Assembly: GCA_018715745.1 (NCBI GenBank)
Contig: DVLA01000055.1
Location: forward strand, 1-49,133
Origin: Candidatus Coprenecus stercoripullorum
GTDB lineage: Bacteria; Bacteroidota; Bacteroidia; Bacteroidales; UBA932
Reading direction: 5' to 3'
Length of the DNA stretch: 49,133 nucleotides
Part shown: in pieces, positions 1 to 8,876 of the stretch
Layout of the letters: the number at the start of each line of letters is the position of its first letter
How positions within the stretch are numbered: the stretch's first letter is position 1
The notes under the pieces: model-generated
Database searches by the model: none
Told to the model about the DNA's origin: nothing
What the model saw: the letters and a program-made list of their open reading frames with translations, nothing else
Position numbers and translations under genes: made by a program

Positions 1-1146
1 ATGCTTACGTTCGGCCATATAGGCGAATTGTCGAGGTATTACAAGTTCTATACCGACGAGATAGGTCTGGGAGACCAGACAGGAAGGGACTTCTATAATA
101 ACGCCTTTTATATAAACCCTACTTCATCGGCAGACTCCATAAGGATGTTTACCGTTGAAAACAAGTTGTTTTTCAAGTTGCAGCCATGGGCGAGGGATGC
201 GGTTGTGTCCCGCATAGAGGGAGGTGTGGGCCATCAGTGGCAGAATATCTACAGTTTCAACCCTGACATGTTCCTGAGCGGGAACAGCAATGTACACTAT
301 AACAATATGTACGTTTATGCCGGCGCCGGAGGGAAGTATAAAAAATATTTCGACTGGAACGCTGCGGCAAGATACGACTTCCTAGGGTACTACCAGAATG
401 ACTTTATGGTGGATGCCGATGTAGGGGTGTCATTTTATCCTTTCAAGGACAAGACCGAACCCCTGCGTTTCGAGGCAAGGTTCTATACGGCCCTGAAGGA
501 GCCGGACTATTTCTCGCAAAGGTATTATTCCAACCATTATGTATGGGACAACAGTTTCGGCAAGACTTCGACGACAAAGGTGGAAGCCGGCGTGCATATT
601 CCCAAGTGGGATTTCGACGTGTCTTTCGGGTATGCACTGGTAAACAATTATCTGTATCATGATACGCTTGGAATTGCCAGCCAGTGCGGGGATCTTATAA
701 GCGTAATGAGCCTGTATCTGAGAAAGAATTTCAAACTGTGGCTTTTCCATCTTGACAACGAGGTGCTGTTCCAGCTTTCTTCCAATCAGGCCGTGCTGCC
801 TCTCCCCATGTTGTCAGCCCACCTGAGGTGGTATATCGAATTTACGGCGGTCAAGAATGCCCTTACGATTCAGATAGGTGCGGATGCGAGATATAATACG
901 AGATATTATGCCCAGGCCTACAACCCGGCGTTAGGGGTATTCCAGTTGCAGGAACAGGAGCTGATAGGCAACAGCCCGTACATCGATGTTTTTGTAAATC
1001 TACAGTGGAAGAGGGCGAGCATATTCCTGAAATGCGTTAATGTGGCAGAGGGCTGGCCTGAAAAGGGGGCTTTCTCGGCATATCATTATATTATGCCGAA
1101 GCGGGCTTTCAAGATAGGCATACACTGGCCATTCTATATTCATTAG
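1..1146 (+). CDS. Putative porin, C-terminal part (Porin_10-like), cut by window edge
   Basis: The reading frame is open from base 1, so this is probably the C-terminal 381 residues of a longer protein; the ATG at base 1 is likely internal. The sequence alternates aromatic and polar residues in the manner of a large outer-membrane beta-barrel, with many Tyr, Phe and Trp residues (for example YYKFY and YYQNDF). It ends in a barrel-terminal strand with a C-terminal aromatic pattern (FKIGIHWPFYIH), which resembles the end of Bacteroidetes 'putative porin' (Porin_10) proteins. No plug domain or TonB box is visible because the N-terminus is missing. It would sit in the outer membrane; its substrate is unknown. 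Its stop overlaps the stop of the converging pseudouridine synthase gene by 4 bp. A different barrel family remains possible. Confidence 0.7.
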   Translation: MLTFGHIGELSRYYKFYTDEIGLGDQTGRDFYNNAFYINPTSSADSIRMFTVENKLFFKLQPWARDAVVSRIEGGVGHQWQNIYSFNPDMFLSGNSNVHYNNMYVYAGAGGKYKKYFDWNAAARYDFLGYYQNDFMVDADVGVSFYPFKDKTEPLRFEARFYTALKEPDYFSQRYYSNHYVWDNSFGKTSTTKVEAGVHIPKWDFDVSFGYALVNNYLYHDTLGIASQCGDLISVMSLYLRKNFKLWLFHLDNEVLFQLSSNQAVLPLPMLSAHLRWYIEFTAVKNALTIQIGADARYNTRYYAQAYNPALGVFQLQEQELIGNSPYIDVFVNLQWKRASIFLKCVNVAEGWPEKGAFSAYHYIMPKRAFKIGIHWPFYIH

Positions 1147-1850
1147 ACTGTAGGGCCGAAGAAGCGGTGAGGTACGGTAAATACCATTTTTTCCTTTTTG
1201 ACCGGATGGACGAACTCTACCCTGTATGCATGCAGGGAAATGCTTTTGTCGGGATTGGGCCTTTTCGCCCCGTATTTCAGGTCTCCCTTTATCGGGCATC
1301 CTATGGAGGCAAGCTGGCATCTGATCTGATGGTGCCTTCCCGTGAGCAGTTCGACTTCTACTATAAAATAGTTTCTGGTATTTTCAACAAGCCTGTAACG
1401 CAGTATGGCTTCCTTTGTCCCGGGCTCCGGCCGTTGAAATGAGAACGATTTGTTGATTTTTTCGTTGCGTTTGATGTAGCTCCGTATCTCTCCTTCTGGA
1501 GGATCGGGCGCTTTGCTTGTCAGTGCAAGGTATGTTTTGTGTATCAGTCCGTTCTTGAAACCGTTACTGATTCTTTCAAGGGCCTTGGAAGTTTTGGCGA
1601 AGATTACGATTCCGCTGACGGGGCGGTCAATACGGTGCGGAATGCCTATATATACATTCCCCGGCTTGTTGTCCCGTTGTGCGATAAATGCTTTAAGCTT
1701 TTCCGTGAGGGGCTCGTCGCCGGTCTTGTCTCCCTGCACTATTTCCCCCGGCATCTTGTCGAATATCAGTATGTGGTTGTCTTCATACAGGATACGTGAT
1801 GATATGCTGCCGTATTCCTTGTCGCTGAGGTTTCTGAACAGACCGCTCAT
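1143..1850 (-). CDS. RluA-family pseudouridine synthase
   Basis: A 235-residue protein expected to isomerise uridine to pseudouridine in rRNA or tRNA in the cytoplasm. The family signature HRIDRPVSG is present, and Asp75 is the expected catalytic aspartate. The later motifs LLTGRHHQIR and GDLKYG also match the RluA fold. There is no N-terminal S4 RNA-binding domain, so it belongs to the short single-domain type, comparable to RluA/RluC-type catalytic cores. The exact target site cannot be read from the sequence. The ATG at 1850 is chosen because it gives a normal family length. It lies 15 bp downstream of the panB stop, so the two genes are probably co-transcribed. Confidence 0.9.
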   Translation of the reverse strand: MSGLFRNLSDKEYGSISSRILYEDNHILIFDKMPGEIVQGDKTGDEPLTEKLKAFIAQRDNKPGNVYIGIPHRIDRPVSGIVIFAKTSKALERISNGFKNGLIHKTYLALTSKAPDPPEGEIRSYIKRNEKINKSFSFQRPEPGTKEAILRYRLVENTRNYFIVEVELLTGRHHQIRCQLASIGCPIKGDLKYGAKRPNPDKSISLHAYRVEFVHPVKKEKMVFTVPHRFFGPTV

Positions 1851-1865
1851 GATGGCTGCCTATGC

Positions 1866-2681
1866 CTAATATTGTTCGTTTTCGGACGGGAAATCTTCGG
1901 ATTTCACGTCATTTACATATTGCCGGAAAGCGTTCAGGCATGTCTCGTGCAGGTTGGCATAGCGGCGCAGGAAACGGGGGGAGAATTCCGTTGTCAGGCC
2001 GAGCATGTCATGCATGACAAGCACCTGGCCGTCCACGTATCTGCCTGCCCCGATTCCTATTACGGGAATCTGCAGCGTTTCGGCCACTTTCCTGCCGAGG
2101 GCAGCCGGGATTTTTTCAAGGACGATAGAGAAGCAGCCGGCATTTTCGAGTGCCACGGCATCTTCCAACAGCCTGCTTGCCTCTCCGGCTTCTTTTGCCC
2201 TTACTGCGTAAGTCCCGAACTTATGTATGGATTGCGGTGTCAGCCCGAGATGCCCCATGACCGGAATGCCGGCCGAGAGGATTCTTTCTACCGATTCCAG
2301 AATCTCCATTCCGCCTTCCAGCTTCACTGCATCCGCCTCTGATTCCTTCATTATACGTATGGCATTGCTTACGGCCGTCTTGGAATTGCCCTGATATGTC
2401 CCGAAAGGCATGTCTACAACGACCAGCGGGTTCTTGACAGCTCTCATTACGCTTTGGGCGTGGTATATCATCTGGTCTATGGTAATAGGCAGGGTCGTTT
2501 CGTGCCCGGCCATGACATTGGCAGCCGAATCCCCTACGAGAATGACGTCTATGCCTGCTTCATCTATTATTTTGGCGGAAGTGTAGTCGTATGCGGTGAG
2601 CATTGCTATCTTTTCCCCGCTCTGCTTCATTTCCATGAGCCTGTGAGTCGTCATGACCCTTGTGTTTCCCTCGGTTGACAT
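1866..2681 (-). CDS. panB: 3-methyl-2-oxobutanoate hydroxymethyltransferase
   Basis: PanB transfers a hydroxymethyl group from 5,10-methylene-tetrahydrofolate to 2-oxoisovalerate, giving ketopantoate, the first committed step of pantothenate and CoA synthesis. The protein shows the family motifs [36 protein letters not shown] and [11 protein letters not shown]. The ORF track extends 33 residues further upstream, but that leader (IGYIGYI) is only the translation of a 9-bp tandem repeat. The ATG at 2681 (MSTEGNTRV) gives 271 residues, the usual family length. No panC or panD is nearby. The gene diverges from dnaK and probably shares an mRNA with the downstream pseudouridine synthase. Confidence 0.95.
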   Translation of the reverse strand: MSTEGNTRVMTTHRLMEMKQSGEKIAMLTAYDYTSAKIIDEAGIDVILVGDSAANVMAGHETTLPITIDQMIYHAQSVMRAVKNPLVVVDMPFGTYQGNSKTAVSNAIRIMKESEADAVKLEGGMEILESVERILSAGIPVMGHLGLTPQSIHKFGTYAVRAKEAGEASRLLEDAVALENAGCFSIVLEKIPAALGRKVAETLQIPVIGIGAGRYVDGQVLVMHDMLGLTTEFSPRFLRRYANLHETCLNAFRQYVNDVKSEDFPSENEQY

Positions 2682-2703
2682 ATTACTGCTGTGTTTGACG
2701 CTG

Positions 2704-2734
2704 CAAAGGAAAACAATAATCGGAATATATCCAA
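2704..2734 (-). promoter_or_regulatory. Possible panB promoter (imperfect Bacteroidetes type)
   Basis: On the minus strand TTCCTTTG (2704-2711) matches the TAnnTTTG -7 element with one mismatch. It is preceded after 19 bp by TTGG (2731-2734), which matches TTTG with one mismatch. Transcription would start about 15-20 nt before the panB ATG. The match is partial, so this is a weak call. Confidence 0.35.
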
Positions 2735-2748
2735 TATATCCAATATAT
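2724..2748. repeat. 9-bp tandem repeat, about 2.8 copies
   Basis: The unit aatatatcc is repeated twice and followed by a partial aatatat copy. The repeat lies in the panB-dnaK divergent region and overlaps the putative -33 position of the panB promoter. A change in copy number could therefore alter promoter spacing; this is inference. Confidence 0.85.
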
Positions 2749-2833
2749 GACAGCTTGTCAGTCGTATGGATTTGGCACAATCTTCGTTGGCTCTTACCCC
2801 GAAAACTGAAAATAAAATAAAAATTATAGAATT

Positions 2834-4750
2834 ATGGGAAAGATTATTGGTATAGACCTCGGTACGACCAACTCCTGCGTAGCGGTGATGGAAGGCAACG
2901 AGCCGACGGTGATAATAAACAGCGAAGGTAAAAGGACTACTCCTTCCGTAGTGGCCTTTACCGATAACGGCGAAAGGAAGATCGGTGATCCTGCAAAGAG
3001 GCAGGCTATCACGAATCCGTACAAGACCATTTTCTCTATCAAGAGATTTATGGGCGAACCTTACGAGAGGGTACAGAAAGAAATAGAGAGAGTGCCTTAC
3101 AAGGTAGTCAAAGGCGATAACGGAACGGCCCGTGTGGATATAGACGGCAGGCTTTACTCGCCTCAGGAGATTTCCGCAATGATTCTCCAGAAGATGAAAA
3201 AGACGGCGGAGGATTATTTAGGACAGGAGGTGACGGAGGCTGTCATAACAGTACCTGCATATTTCAGCGATTCGCAGAGGCAGGCGACCAAGGAGGCCGG
3301 CGAGATTGCGGGCCTTAAGGTAAAGCGTATCATCAACGAACCTACCGCAGCGGCTTTGGCCTACGGTATGGATAAGAAGAAAAACGACATGAAAGTGGCT
3401 GTCTACGACCTTGGTGGCGGTACTTTCGATATTTCCATCCTCGAACTGGGTGACGGAGTGTTTGAAGTGAAGTCCACGAACGGTGATACGCACCTTGGCG
3501 GTGATGACTTCGACCACAGGATTATAGACTGGATGGCTCAGGAATTCATGAATGACAATCCGGGTGTGGATCTGAGGAAGGACCCGATGGCCTTGCAGAG
3601 ACTGAAAGAAGCCGCCGAGAAAGCTAAGATAGAACTTTCGAGCCAGACCACAACTGAAATAAACCTGCCTTATATCATGCCTGTAGACGGCGTTCCTAAA
3701 CACCTTGTAAGGAATTTGTCGAGGGCGAAATTCGAGCAGCTTTGTGACGATTTGATTCAGAGAACTATAGAGCCGTGCAGAAAGGCTGTTTCCGATGCCG
3801 GGCTCAAGGTGTCGGATATTGATGAAGTCCTGCTCGTGGGCGGTTCGACACGTATTCCCGCCATACAGCAGATAGTGGAGAAGTTCTTCGGCAAGACTCC
3901 CAACAAGGGCGTGAACCCGGACGAGGTAGTGGCGGTCGGTGCTGCTATCCAGGGCGGTGTGCTTGCCGGTGACGTGAAGGATGTGCTTCTGCTCGATGTT
4001 ACTCCGCTTTCCCTTGGTATAGAGACGCTCGGCGGAGTGATGACGAAGCTTATCGATGCCAACACGACAATACCTACCCGCAAATCTGAGGTGTTCTCTA
4101 CCGCAAGTGACAACCAGCCTTCAGTAGAGATACATGTCCTGCAGGGTGAAAGGTCGATGGCCAGGGACAACAAGACAATCGGGCGTTTCCATCTTGACGG
4201 CATAGCTCCGGCGCCGCGTGGCATCCCTCAGATAGAGGTTACGTTCGATATAGATGCGAACGGTATACTGAATGTATCCGCCAAGGACAAGGCTACCGGA
4301 AAGGAACAGAAAATACGTATAGAGGCTTCTTCCGGGCTGAGCGAGGATGAAATCAAGAGGATGAGGGATGAAGCCAAGGCAAATGAGGCTGCGGACAAGG
4401 CCGAGAGGGAGAAGATAGACAAGATAAATGCAGCTGACGCCATGATTTTCCAGTCCGAGAAGAACCTGAAGGAATACGGCGACAAGATCCCTTCCGACAA
4501 GAGGGGCGCTATCGAGAATGCCCTCGGACAGTTGAAGGAGGCTCATAAGTCACAGAACATTTCCGATATTGACCGCGCAACGGAGGCTCTCAACAATGCA
4601 TGGCATGCAGCATCGGAAGATATGGCCAAGGCGGCTCAGGCCGGCCAGTCTGCCAATGCCGGTGCGGGCAGCCAGGGCCAGGGCGGCCAGACTTCAGGGA
4701 AATCCGGGGACGATGAAGTGAAGGACGTGGATTTCGAAGAAGTCAAGTAA
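2834..4750 (+). CDS. dnaK: Molecular chaperone DnaK (Hsp70)
   Basis: This is a full-length Hsp70 of 638 residues. The N-terminal ATPase domain opens with the phosphate-binding motif GIDLGTTNS and contains DLGGGTFD, followed by the linker [16 protein letters not shown] and the substrate-binding domain. The disordered Gly/Gln-rich tail ends in the standard EEVK motif. DnaK works with DnaJ and GrpE in ATP-driven folding of cytoplasmic proteins. Neither co-chaperone gene is in the window, and dnaK appears to be monocistronic, bounded by the divergent panB gene and a strong intrinsic terminator. I see no CIRCE element and no clean TAnnTTTG promoter; TGGATTTG at 2767-2774 is the best, imperfect, candidate. 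Confidence 0.98.
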   Translation: MGKIIGIDLGTTNSCVAVMEGNEPTVIINSEGKRTTPSVVAFTDNGERKIGDPAKRQAITNPYKTIFSIKRFMGEPYERVQKEIERVPYKVVKGDNGTARVDIDGRLYSPQEISAMILQKMKKTAEDYLGQEVTEAVITVPAYFSDSQRQATKEAGEIAGLKVKRIINEPTAAALAYGMDKKKNDMKVAVYDLGGGTFDISILELGDGVFEVKSTNGDTHLGGDDFDHRIIDWMAQEFMNDNPGVDLRKDPMALQRLKEAAEKAKIELSSQTTTEINLPYIMPVDGVPKHLVRNLSRAKFEQLCDDLIQRTIEPCRKAVSDAGLKVSDIDEVLLVGGSTRIPAIQQIVEKFFGKTPNKGVNPDEVVAVGAAIQGGVLAGDVKDVLLLDVTPLSLGIETLGGVMTKLIDANTTIPTRKSEVFSTASDNQPSVEIHVLQGERSMARDNKTIGRFHLDGIAPAPRGIPQIEVTFDIDANGILNVSAKDKATGKEQKIRIEASSGLSEDEIKRMRDEAKANEAADKAEREKIDKINAADAMIFQSEKNLKEYGDKIPSDKRGAIENALGQLKEAHKSQNISDIDRATEALNNAWHAASEDMAKAAQAGQSANAGAGSQGQGGQTSGKSGDDEVKDVDFEEVK

Positions 4751-4781
4751 ACAGTCCGGTCTGATTGAATCAAGCTATAGG

Positions 4782-4821
4782 GATGAGGCATGGTCCAAGT
4801 GATTGTGCCTCGTCTTTTTTT
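4782..4821 (+). terminator. Intrinsic terminator after dnaK
   Basis: A 9-bp stem (gatgaggca pairing with tgcctcgtc, including one G-U pair) encloses a 15-nt loop and is followed directly by seven T residues. It begins 31 bp after the dnaK stop and sits between dnaK and the converging membrane-protein gene. Confidence 0.85.
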
Positions 4822-4882
4822 ATGATACTGCAGTCCGGAGTCTGGTACCGGATGTTTTGTCGGTTACGGGGTGTGCGACGTT

Positions 4883-5569
4883 TTATTTCCGGCGGGCGGC
4901 CAAGGCAAGAAGTACGCCTAATGCCACTCCGAGCAGTGCTGCACACAGTACGCGGCCGGACGGAGGCAGCAGGAATGTGACGGTATGTGCCGGAAACCAG
5001 AATAATGGAATGGTTTTCCTGAATACGAATCCCCACTGTGCTTTCCAGTTTATGCGGGCAAGCAGATTCCCCATTCTCCACGGCCTGAACAGGGCAAGTA
5101 CGGAACCGTTATAGTCAGCTATCTGCAGATCGCTGATTTTGTGGAGGGTCATGAATACCGGGGCGAATATGGAGTTCATGGCTACCGATACGCAGAAAGC
5201 TACAAATACTTTCTCCCAGCACAGTTTTCCGGCAAGTACTGCTGTTGCGTTTTCAAGTCCCATATATTCCAGGAAAGCGGGGGTGCCGGCCGAAAAGATA
5301 ATCATTGCCATATTTATGCCCATGCCGAGTACGCCCCATACTATCATCTTTGGCAATATTCCGAATCCGGGATAATAATAACGGCCGTTGGCAATGCGTG
5401 CCCCGAGCATTTCGCCGGCAGTCGAGAGTATGGCGAACTTTATGAAACCGGCTATCATTCCGTGTGACTGGTTGAATGCTTTGTATGCCCCGTACAGGGA
5501 TTCTGACAGCATGAACGGCAGGAATACGGCGATGGCTGTGCAGAGAAATACTAAATCCGCTTTTTTCAT
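4883..5569 (-). CDS. Conserved multi-pass membrane protein of unknown function
   Basis: A 228-residue hydrophobic protein with about five or six predicted membrane segments: near residues 5-25, 35-55, 70-95, 105-125 and a final pair around 190-225. A Pro-containing hydrophobic stretch (FWFPAHTVTFLLPP) lies near the C-terminus. It is likely in the inner membrane. I do not recognise a characterised family; a loose resemblance to Mpv17-like proteins is not strong enough to name it. The track ORF starts further upstream, but the ATG at 5569 (MKKADLVFL) gives a proper N-terminal segment, and the longer leader overlaps the AlbA_2 gene. A perfect TATATTTG promoter element lies only 4 nt upstream of this ATG. 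Confidence 0.75.
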   Translation of the reverse strand: MKKADLVFLCTAIAVFLPFMLSESLYGAYKAFNQSHGMIAGFIKFAILSTAGEMLGARIANGRYYYPGFGILPKMIVWGVLGMGINMAMIIFSAGTPAFLEYMGLENATAVLAGKLCWEKVFVAFCVSVAMNSIFAPVFMTLHKISDLQIADYNGSVLALFRPWRMGNLLARINWKAQWGFVFRKTIPLFWFPAHTVTFLLPPSGRVLCAALLGVALGVLLALAARRK

Positions 5570-5573
5570 GCCG

Positions 5574-5581
5574 CAAATATA
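5574..5581 (-). promoter_or_regulatory. Bacteroidetes -7 element TATATTTG for the membrane-protein gene
   Basis: A perfect TAnnTTTG element reads on the minus strand in the 28-bp gap between the AlbA_2 gene and the membrane-protein gene. It ends only 4 nt before the ATG, so a transcript from it would be leaderless or nearly so. No good -33 TTTG is visible. Confidence 0.5.
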
Positions 5582-5597
5582 ATGTTTTCCTTTTCTG

Positions 5598-6242
5598 TTA
5601 CCGTTTTGCCGAATACAGGAAATTGTGGCCGTCGTGGCATATCTCGATGATGCCCCAGTGGACAAGCAGGGAAAGCAGGCGGACGGCATTTTTTCCAGGT
5701 ACGGCGGTGCGTCTGCATATCTGCTGAAAGGTTAGTCCGTTGCCGGATGCTATGGTGTCGAGTATCTCCCGTTCCTGTGCCGTATAGTTCAAAGTATGGG
5801 GAATATCCCTGGCAGCGCACTTCCATGCGCCGATATGTACGGCTGTAGCCAGTATGTTTTCATCTGCGATACGTACATAGGCCAGCCAGCGGCCATCGCT
5901 GTTCCGTACCATAACCGGCTTTGCAGGGGCAGGCGGTACCTGTACGACCAGGACCTGTCTGCCGTCGGCCATATATCTTTCTATTCCGACATTTACCTCC
6001 GGGCAGCAGTAGATGCTCGCTGCAGTGTCTATCATGTAGATTTCCTCTTCACTGCGCACTCCGGCTATATTCCCGTTGTCCTTTACACCTATAAGGAGAC
6101 GGCCACCGTCGGTGTTTGAAAAGGCCGAAAGGGTGCGGGCAATCTTGCGTGAGTCGGATATCTCGAATTTGAAATCCTGATGGATATGTTCCCCTTCGGC
6201 TATCAGCGAGTGTATGTATGCCGAAGCATCCTGCGCTTTCAT
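5598..6242 (-). CDS. AlbA_2 (Schlafen-type) domain protein with C-terminal winged helix
   Basis: A 214-residue protein. The N-terminal region (about residues 15-110) shows the AlbA_2/Schlafen pattern: an early acidic-aromatic block (HQDFKFE), an ...IARTLSAFSNTDGGRLLIGVKD core and a later basic beta-hairpin. The C-terminal 70 residues (from about 145) read as a winged helix-turn-helix (QEREILDTIAS...TFQQICRRTAV), so DNA binding is likely. Bacterial AlbA_2 proteins are usually annotated as putative transcriptional regulators, but the biochemical role is poorly defined. The start overlaps the stop of the PAS gene by 4 bp, which implies translational coupling and a shared pathway. Confidence 0.8.
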   Translation of the reverse strand: MKAQDASAYIHSLIAEGEHIHQDFKFEISDSRKIARTLSAFSNTDGGRLLIGVKDNGNIAGVRSEEEIYMIDTAASIYCCPEVNVGIERYMADGRQVLVVQVPPAPAKPVMVRNSDGRWLAYVRIADENILATAVHIGAWKCAARDIPHTLNYTAQEREILDTIASGNGLTFQQICRRTAVPGKNAVRLLSLLVHWGIIEICHDGHNFLYSAKR

Positions 6243-6577
6243 TGCATGGAAGCCTTGTCCCTGTCGTAGTGGGGCATTCCATCCGGTATCACGATGGAAA
6301 ATTCTACCAGTCCGGCTGTCTTTCCGTCTTCATCATACCATGGGGTCTGGTATATCAGCTTCTTTTGCCCTTTTTTCGTTATGGTGTATGCATTGGAGGA
6401 TGACTCCGAAAGAAGTCTGTCTATTATGGAGCGTGAACGCTCGTTGTGACAACCCATTATGTTTTTGCCAAGAACATTGCCGTTGGTCTCTACGGACTTG
6501 TCGTTCATGTATATTACCTTGCCTTCAGCATCGCACACCGTTATGGCGCAGTTGAGTTTTTCAGCCCAGTCTTTCAT
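6239..6577 (-). CDS. Stand-alone single PAS-domain protein
   Basis: A 112-residue protein consisting almost wholly of one PAS fold. It has a WAEKLNCAITVCDAEGKVIYMN opening strand pair, a conserved G-x-N-hydrophobic-G-CH segment (GKNIMGCHNE) and a strand near the end typical of PAS (GLVEFSIVIP). There is no kinase, cyclase or DNA-binding output domain. The CHNERS motif resembles the CH(P)xxS motif of PAS domains found beside DUF438 proteins; a cofactor role for Cys43-His44 is conceivable but unproven. It is 1 bp downstream of the DPP IV gene and overlaps the AlbA_2 gene by 4 bp, which suggests that it passes a signal to that putative regulator. Confidence 0.75.
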   Translation of the reverse strand: MKDWAEKLNCAITVCDAEGKVIYMNDKSVETNGNVLGKNIMGCHNERSRSIIDRLLSESSSNAYTITKKGQKKLIYQTPWYDEDGKTAGLVEFSIVIPDGMPHYDRDKASMQ

Positions 6578-6578
6578 T

Positions 6579-8852
6579 TTACCGTCCTCCGGCCGGAAGG
6601 TGCTCCTTCCAGAATTTAAACATTGATTGATACAGGTGGCGGGATGTATTTTCCCTTTCCGATATACTGTGAGTCCTCATGGGATAGGAGAGCATGTGGA
6701 ACATCTTGTTCTGTTTTATCAGTTCGTTTACAAGCATTTCGCAACTCTGGTAATGCACATTGTCGTCACCTGTCCCGTGTATGAGCAGCAGCTCGCCCTC
6801 GAGGCCCCCGGCAAAATTGACAGGTGATCCGTCATGGTATCCTTCCGGATTTGTCGACGGCAGCCCCATGTACCTCTCCTGATAGATTGTGTCGTAAAGA
6901 TACTGGGAATATACTCCGGCTACGGCTATTCCTACGCTGTATATGTCCGGGTATTTGAACATAAGGTGCGCAGTTGAGGAACCGCCGCCGCTCCAGCCCC
7001 ATATTCCTATCCGTGACCGGTCTACGTATGGATACATGGAAATGATCTTCTTTACGGCTTCGGCATGGTCGGCGGGCGGGATGATGCCGACTTTGCCGTA
7101 GACGCATTTTCTCCATTCGCGCCCGCGGGGCAGGTTGGCGCCACGGACGTCCACGCTCATTACTATATACCCCTGTTGGGACAGGAACCTGCTCCACATG
7201 TCATTGTTGCCTCCCCACCTGTTCTGGACTGTTGTACTCCACGGTTCTCCGTATATGTAGAATATGACCGGGTACTTTTTCCCCGGATCAAACCCGGCAG
7301 GCTTTATCATCCATGCATCGAGCACTGCGTCCGGGGTCTCTACCTTGAAGAACTCCTTGGGGCTGACATCGAGGCCGGACAGCCTGGATTTGAGCCCGGC
7401 ATTGTCTTCAAGAGTGCGTATGGCCTTGTGATCGGGAAGCGATACTATTTCATATGTGAAAGGGGTCTCGCTGTCGCTGTATATATGTATTGCGTAACGT
7501 GCATTGTCCGATATGATATAGTCATGGTGGCCGTCCATTCCCCCGGGGGTGATCCTTTCCGCTTCACCTTTCCCGTCTATCCTGCTTCGGTACAGGTATC
7601 TGTCAATTGCCGAGCCGGGAGATGCGATGTAATATACGAATCCTCCTTTCCTGCCGGTCTTCAGGACTTTTTCTATATCGAAGTTTCCTTTTGTTATAGG
7701 CTGCTGTACGGAACCGTCTTTGGATATTCTGTAAAGGTGCCGCCATCCGTCCCTTTCCGTAGTCCAGGTAAAGGAGCCGCCGTCCTCTGCCCATACAGTG
7801 TTGTCGTGAATGTCCAGAAATGCTTCATCCGTTTCCGTCATAATATTGGCCGCTTCCAGCGTCTCACAGTCTATGAGATAGACTTTGTTGGTGTTCTGCA
7901 GGCGGTTGAGTTGCTGGAGCATTACCGTATTGCTCCCCGGGAGGAAGTCCATTCTGGCTATATAGTTGTTCCTCGGGTCGCCGGGAATGTCGAACCATTT
8001 TGTTTCGGGGTTCTTTTCCCCTATTTTCACTACGCCTGCCCGGACAGCGGAATTTGCCGTGCCTGCTTTAGGGTACGGCAGCGGTATTACGGTCGAATAC
8101 ACTGAATCTATATTGTCGATCATGTAGAACACCCCTGTACCTTCGGTGTCGGACTGCCAGTATGCTATCATTGTACCGTCGGGACTCCATCTGAAACCGT
8201 CGGCGATATGCAGCTCCTCTTCATAGACCCAGTCGAAGTTCCCGTTTATGACGGTTTCATCCCCGTCGAAGGTCAGCCGGCTCCTTTCACCCGTCAGGAC
8301 ATTTTCGCAGTAGATGTTATTCCTGTAGACGTATGCCACATTGGCTCCGTCCGGCGAGAATTTTGCGAACATCAGTTCCGAGGAGTCCAGACCCTGTCCT
8401 ACCTGCCGCAGTGAAGAGGTGGATGTATCGTAGATCCAGTAGTCTCCCTTGGAGTTCAGGCGCCATACCTTTTTGGAATTTGTATAAATAAGGAGCAGCT
8501 TCCCGTCATCTGACCACGCGTAGTCTTCTATGTTTATCGGCATCGTCCTCCCTTCGGGGACCAGCAGGGCGGAAGATATTACCGTTTTTGTCCTGCCTGT
8601 GCGTATGTCATTCGAGACAACATCATTTGCTCCGGTCTCAGGATTCCGCACCAGAGTGTAATAGGCTTTGTCCTCATTGTCCCATTTTAAGGCTGTAATG
8701 CCTTTGGCTGCATATTTGTTTTCGGAAAAAATGTCTTCGAGGGTAATCTTCCCTGAGTCGTCGGCAATGCACTGCCCCTTATCGCCTCCTGCTGCCGGAA
8801 GCGCATGCAGGAGAAATGCGGCGGCTATTATCGGAATGAAAGAAGTTCTCAT
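6579..8852 (-). CDS. Dipeptidyl peptidase IV (S9B family serine peptidase)
   Basis: A 757-residue secreted or periplasmic peptidase that removes Xaa-Pro dipeptides from peptide N-termini. An N-terminal signal peptide is visible (MRTSFIPIIAAAFLLHALPA). A beta-propeller region carries the paired glutamates E211-E212 in the DWVYEEE motif, which bind the substrate amino terminus. The C-terminal alpha/beta-hydrolase domain has Ser621 in GWSGGG, Asp696 in HGTGDDNVH and His728 in RTHS, forming the expected triad. Length and motif order match Bacteroidetes DPP IV. It is the first gene of a minus-strand run with the PAS and AlbA_2 genes and has its own TATTTTTG promoter. Confidence 0.95.
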   Translation of the reverse strand: MRTSFIPIIAAAFLLHALPAAGGDKGQCIADDSGKITLEDIFSENKYAAKGITALKWDNEDKAYYTLVRNPETGANDVVSNDIRTGRTKTVISSALLVPEGRTMPINIEDYAWSDDGKLLLIYTNSKKVWRLNSKGDYWIYDTSTSSLRQVGQGLDSSELMFAKFSPDGANVAYVYRNNIYCENVLTGERSRLTFDGDETVINGNFDWVYEEELHIADGFRWSPDGTMIAYWQSDTEGTGVFYMIDNIDSVYSTVIPLPYPKAGTANSAVRAGVVKIGEKNPETKWFDIPGDPRNNYIARMDFLPGSNTVMLQQLNRLQNTNKVYLIDCETLEAANIMTETDEAFLDIHDNTVWAEDGGSFTWTTERDGWRHLYRISKDGSVQQPITKGNFDIEKVLKTGRKGGFVYYIASPGSAIDRYLYRSRIDGKGEAERITPGGMDGHHDYIISDNARYAIHIYSDSETPFTYEIVSLPDHKAIRTLEDNAGLKSRLSGLDVSPKEFFKVETPDAVLDAWMIKPAGFDPGKKYPVIFYIYGEPWSTTVQNRWGGNNDMWSRFLSQQGYIVMSVDVRGANLPRGREWRKCVYGKVGIIPPADHAEAVKKIISMYPYVDRSRIGIWGWSGGGSSTAHLMFKYPDIYSVGIAVAGVYSQYLYDTIYQERYMGLPSTNPEGYHDGSPVNFAGGLEGELLLIHGTGDDNVHYQSCEMLVNELIKQNKMFHMLSYPMRTHSISERENTSRHLYQSMFKFWKEHLPAGGR

Positions 8853-8876
8853 TATCGGTATTTTATTATCCGGTCA

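Noticed and set aside
2682-2780. 33-residue N-terminal extension of PanB
   Set aside because: It translates the tandem repeat and the likely promoter, and the family begins near the ATG at 2681.
2820-2833. CIRCE or other heat-shock operator before dnaK
   Set aside because: No inverted TTAGCACTC/GAGTGCTAA repeat is present in the 152-bp upstream gap.
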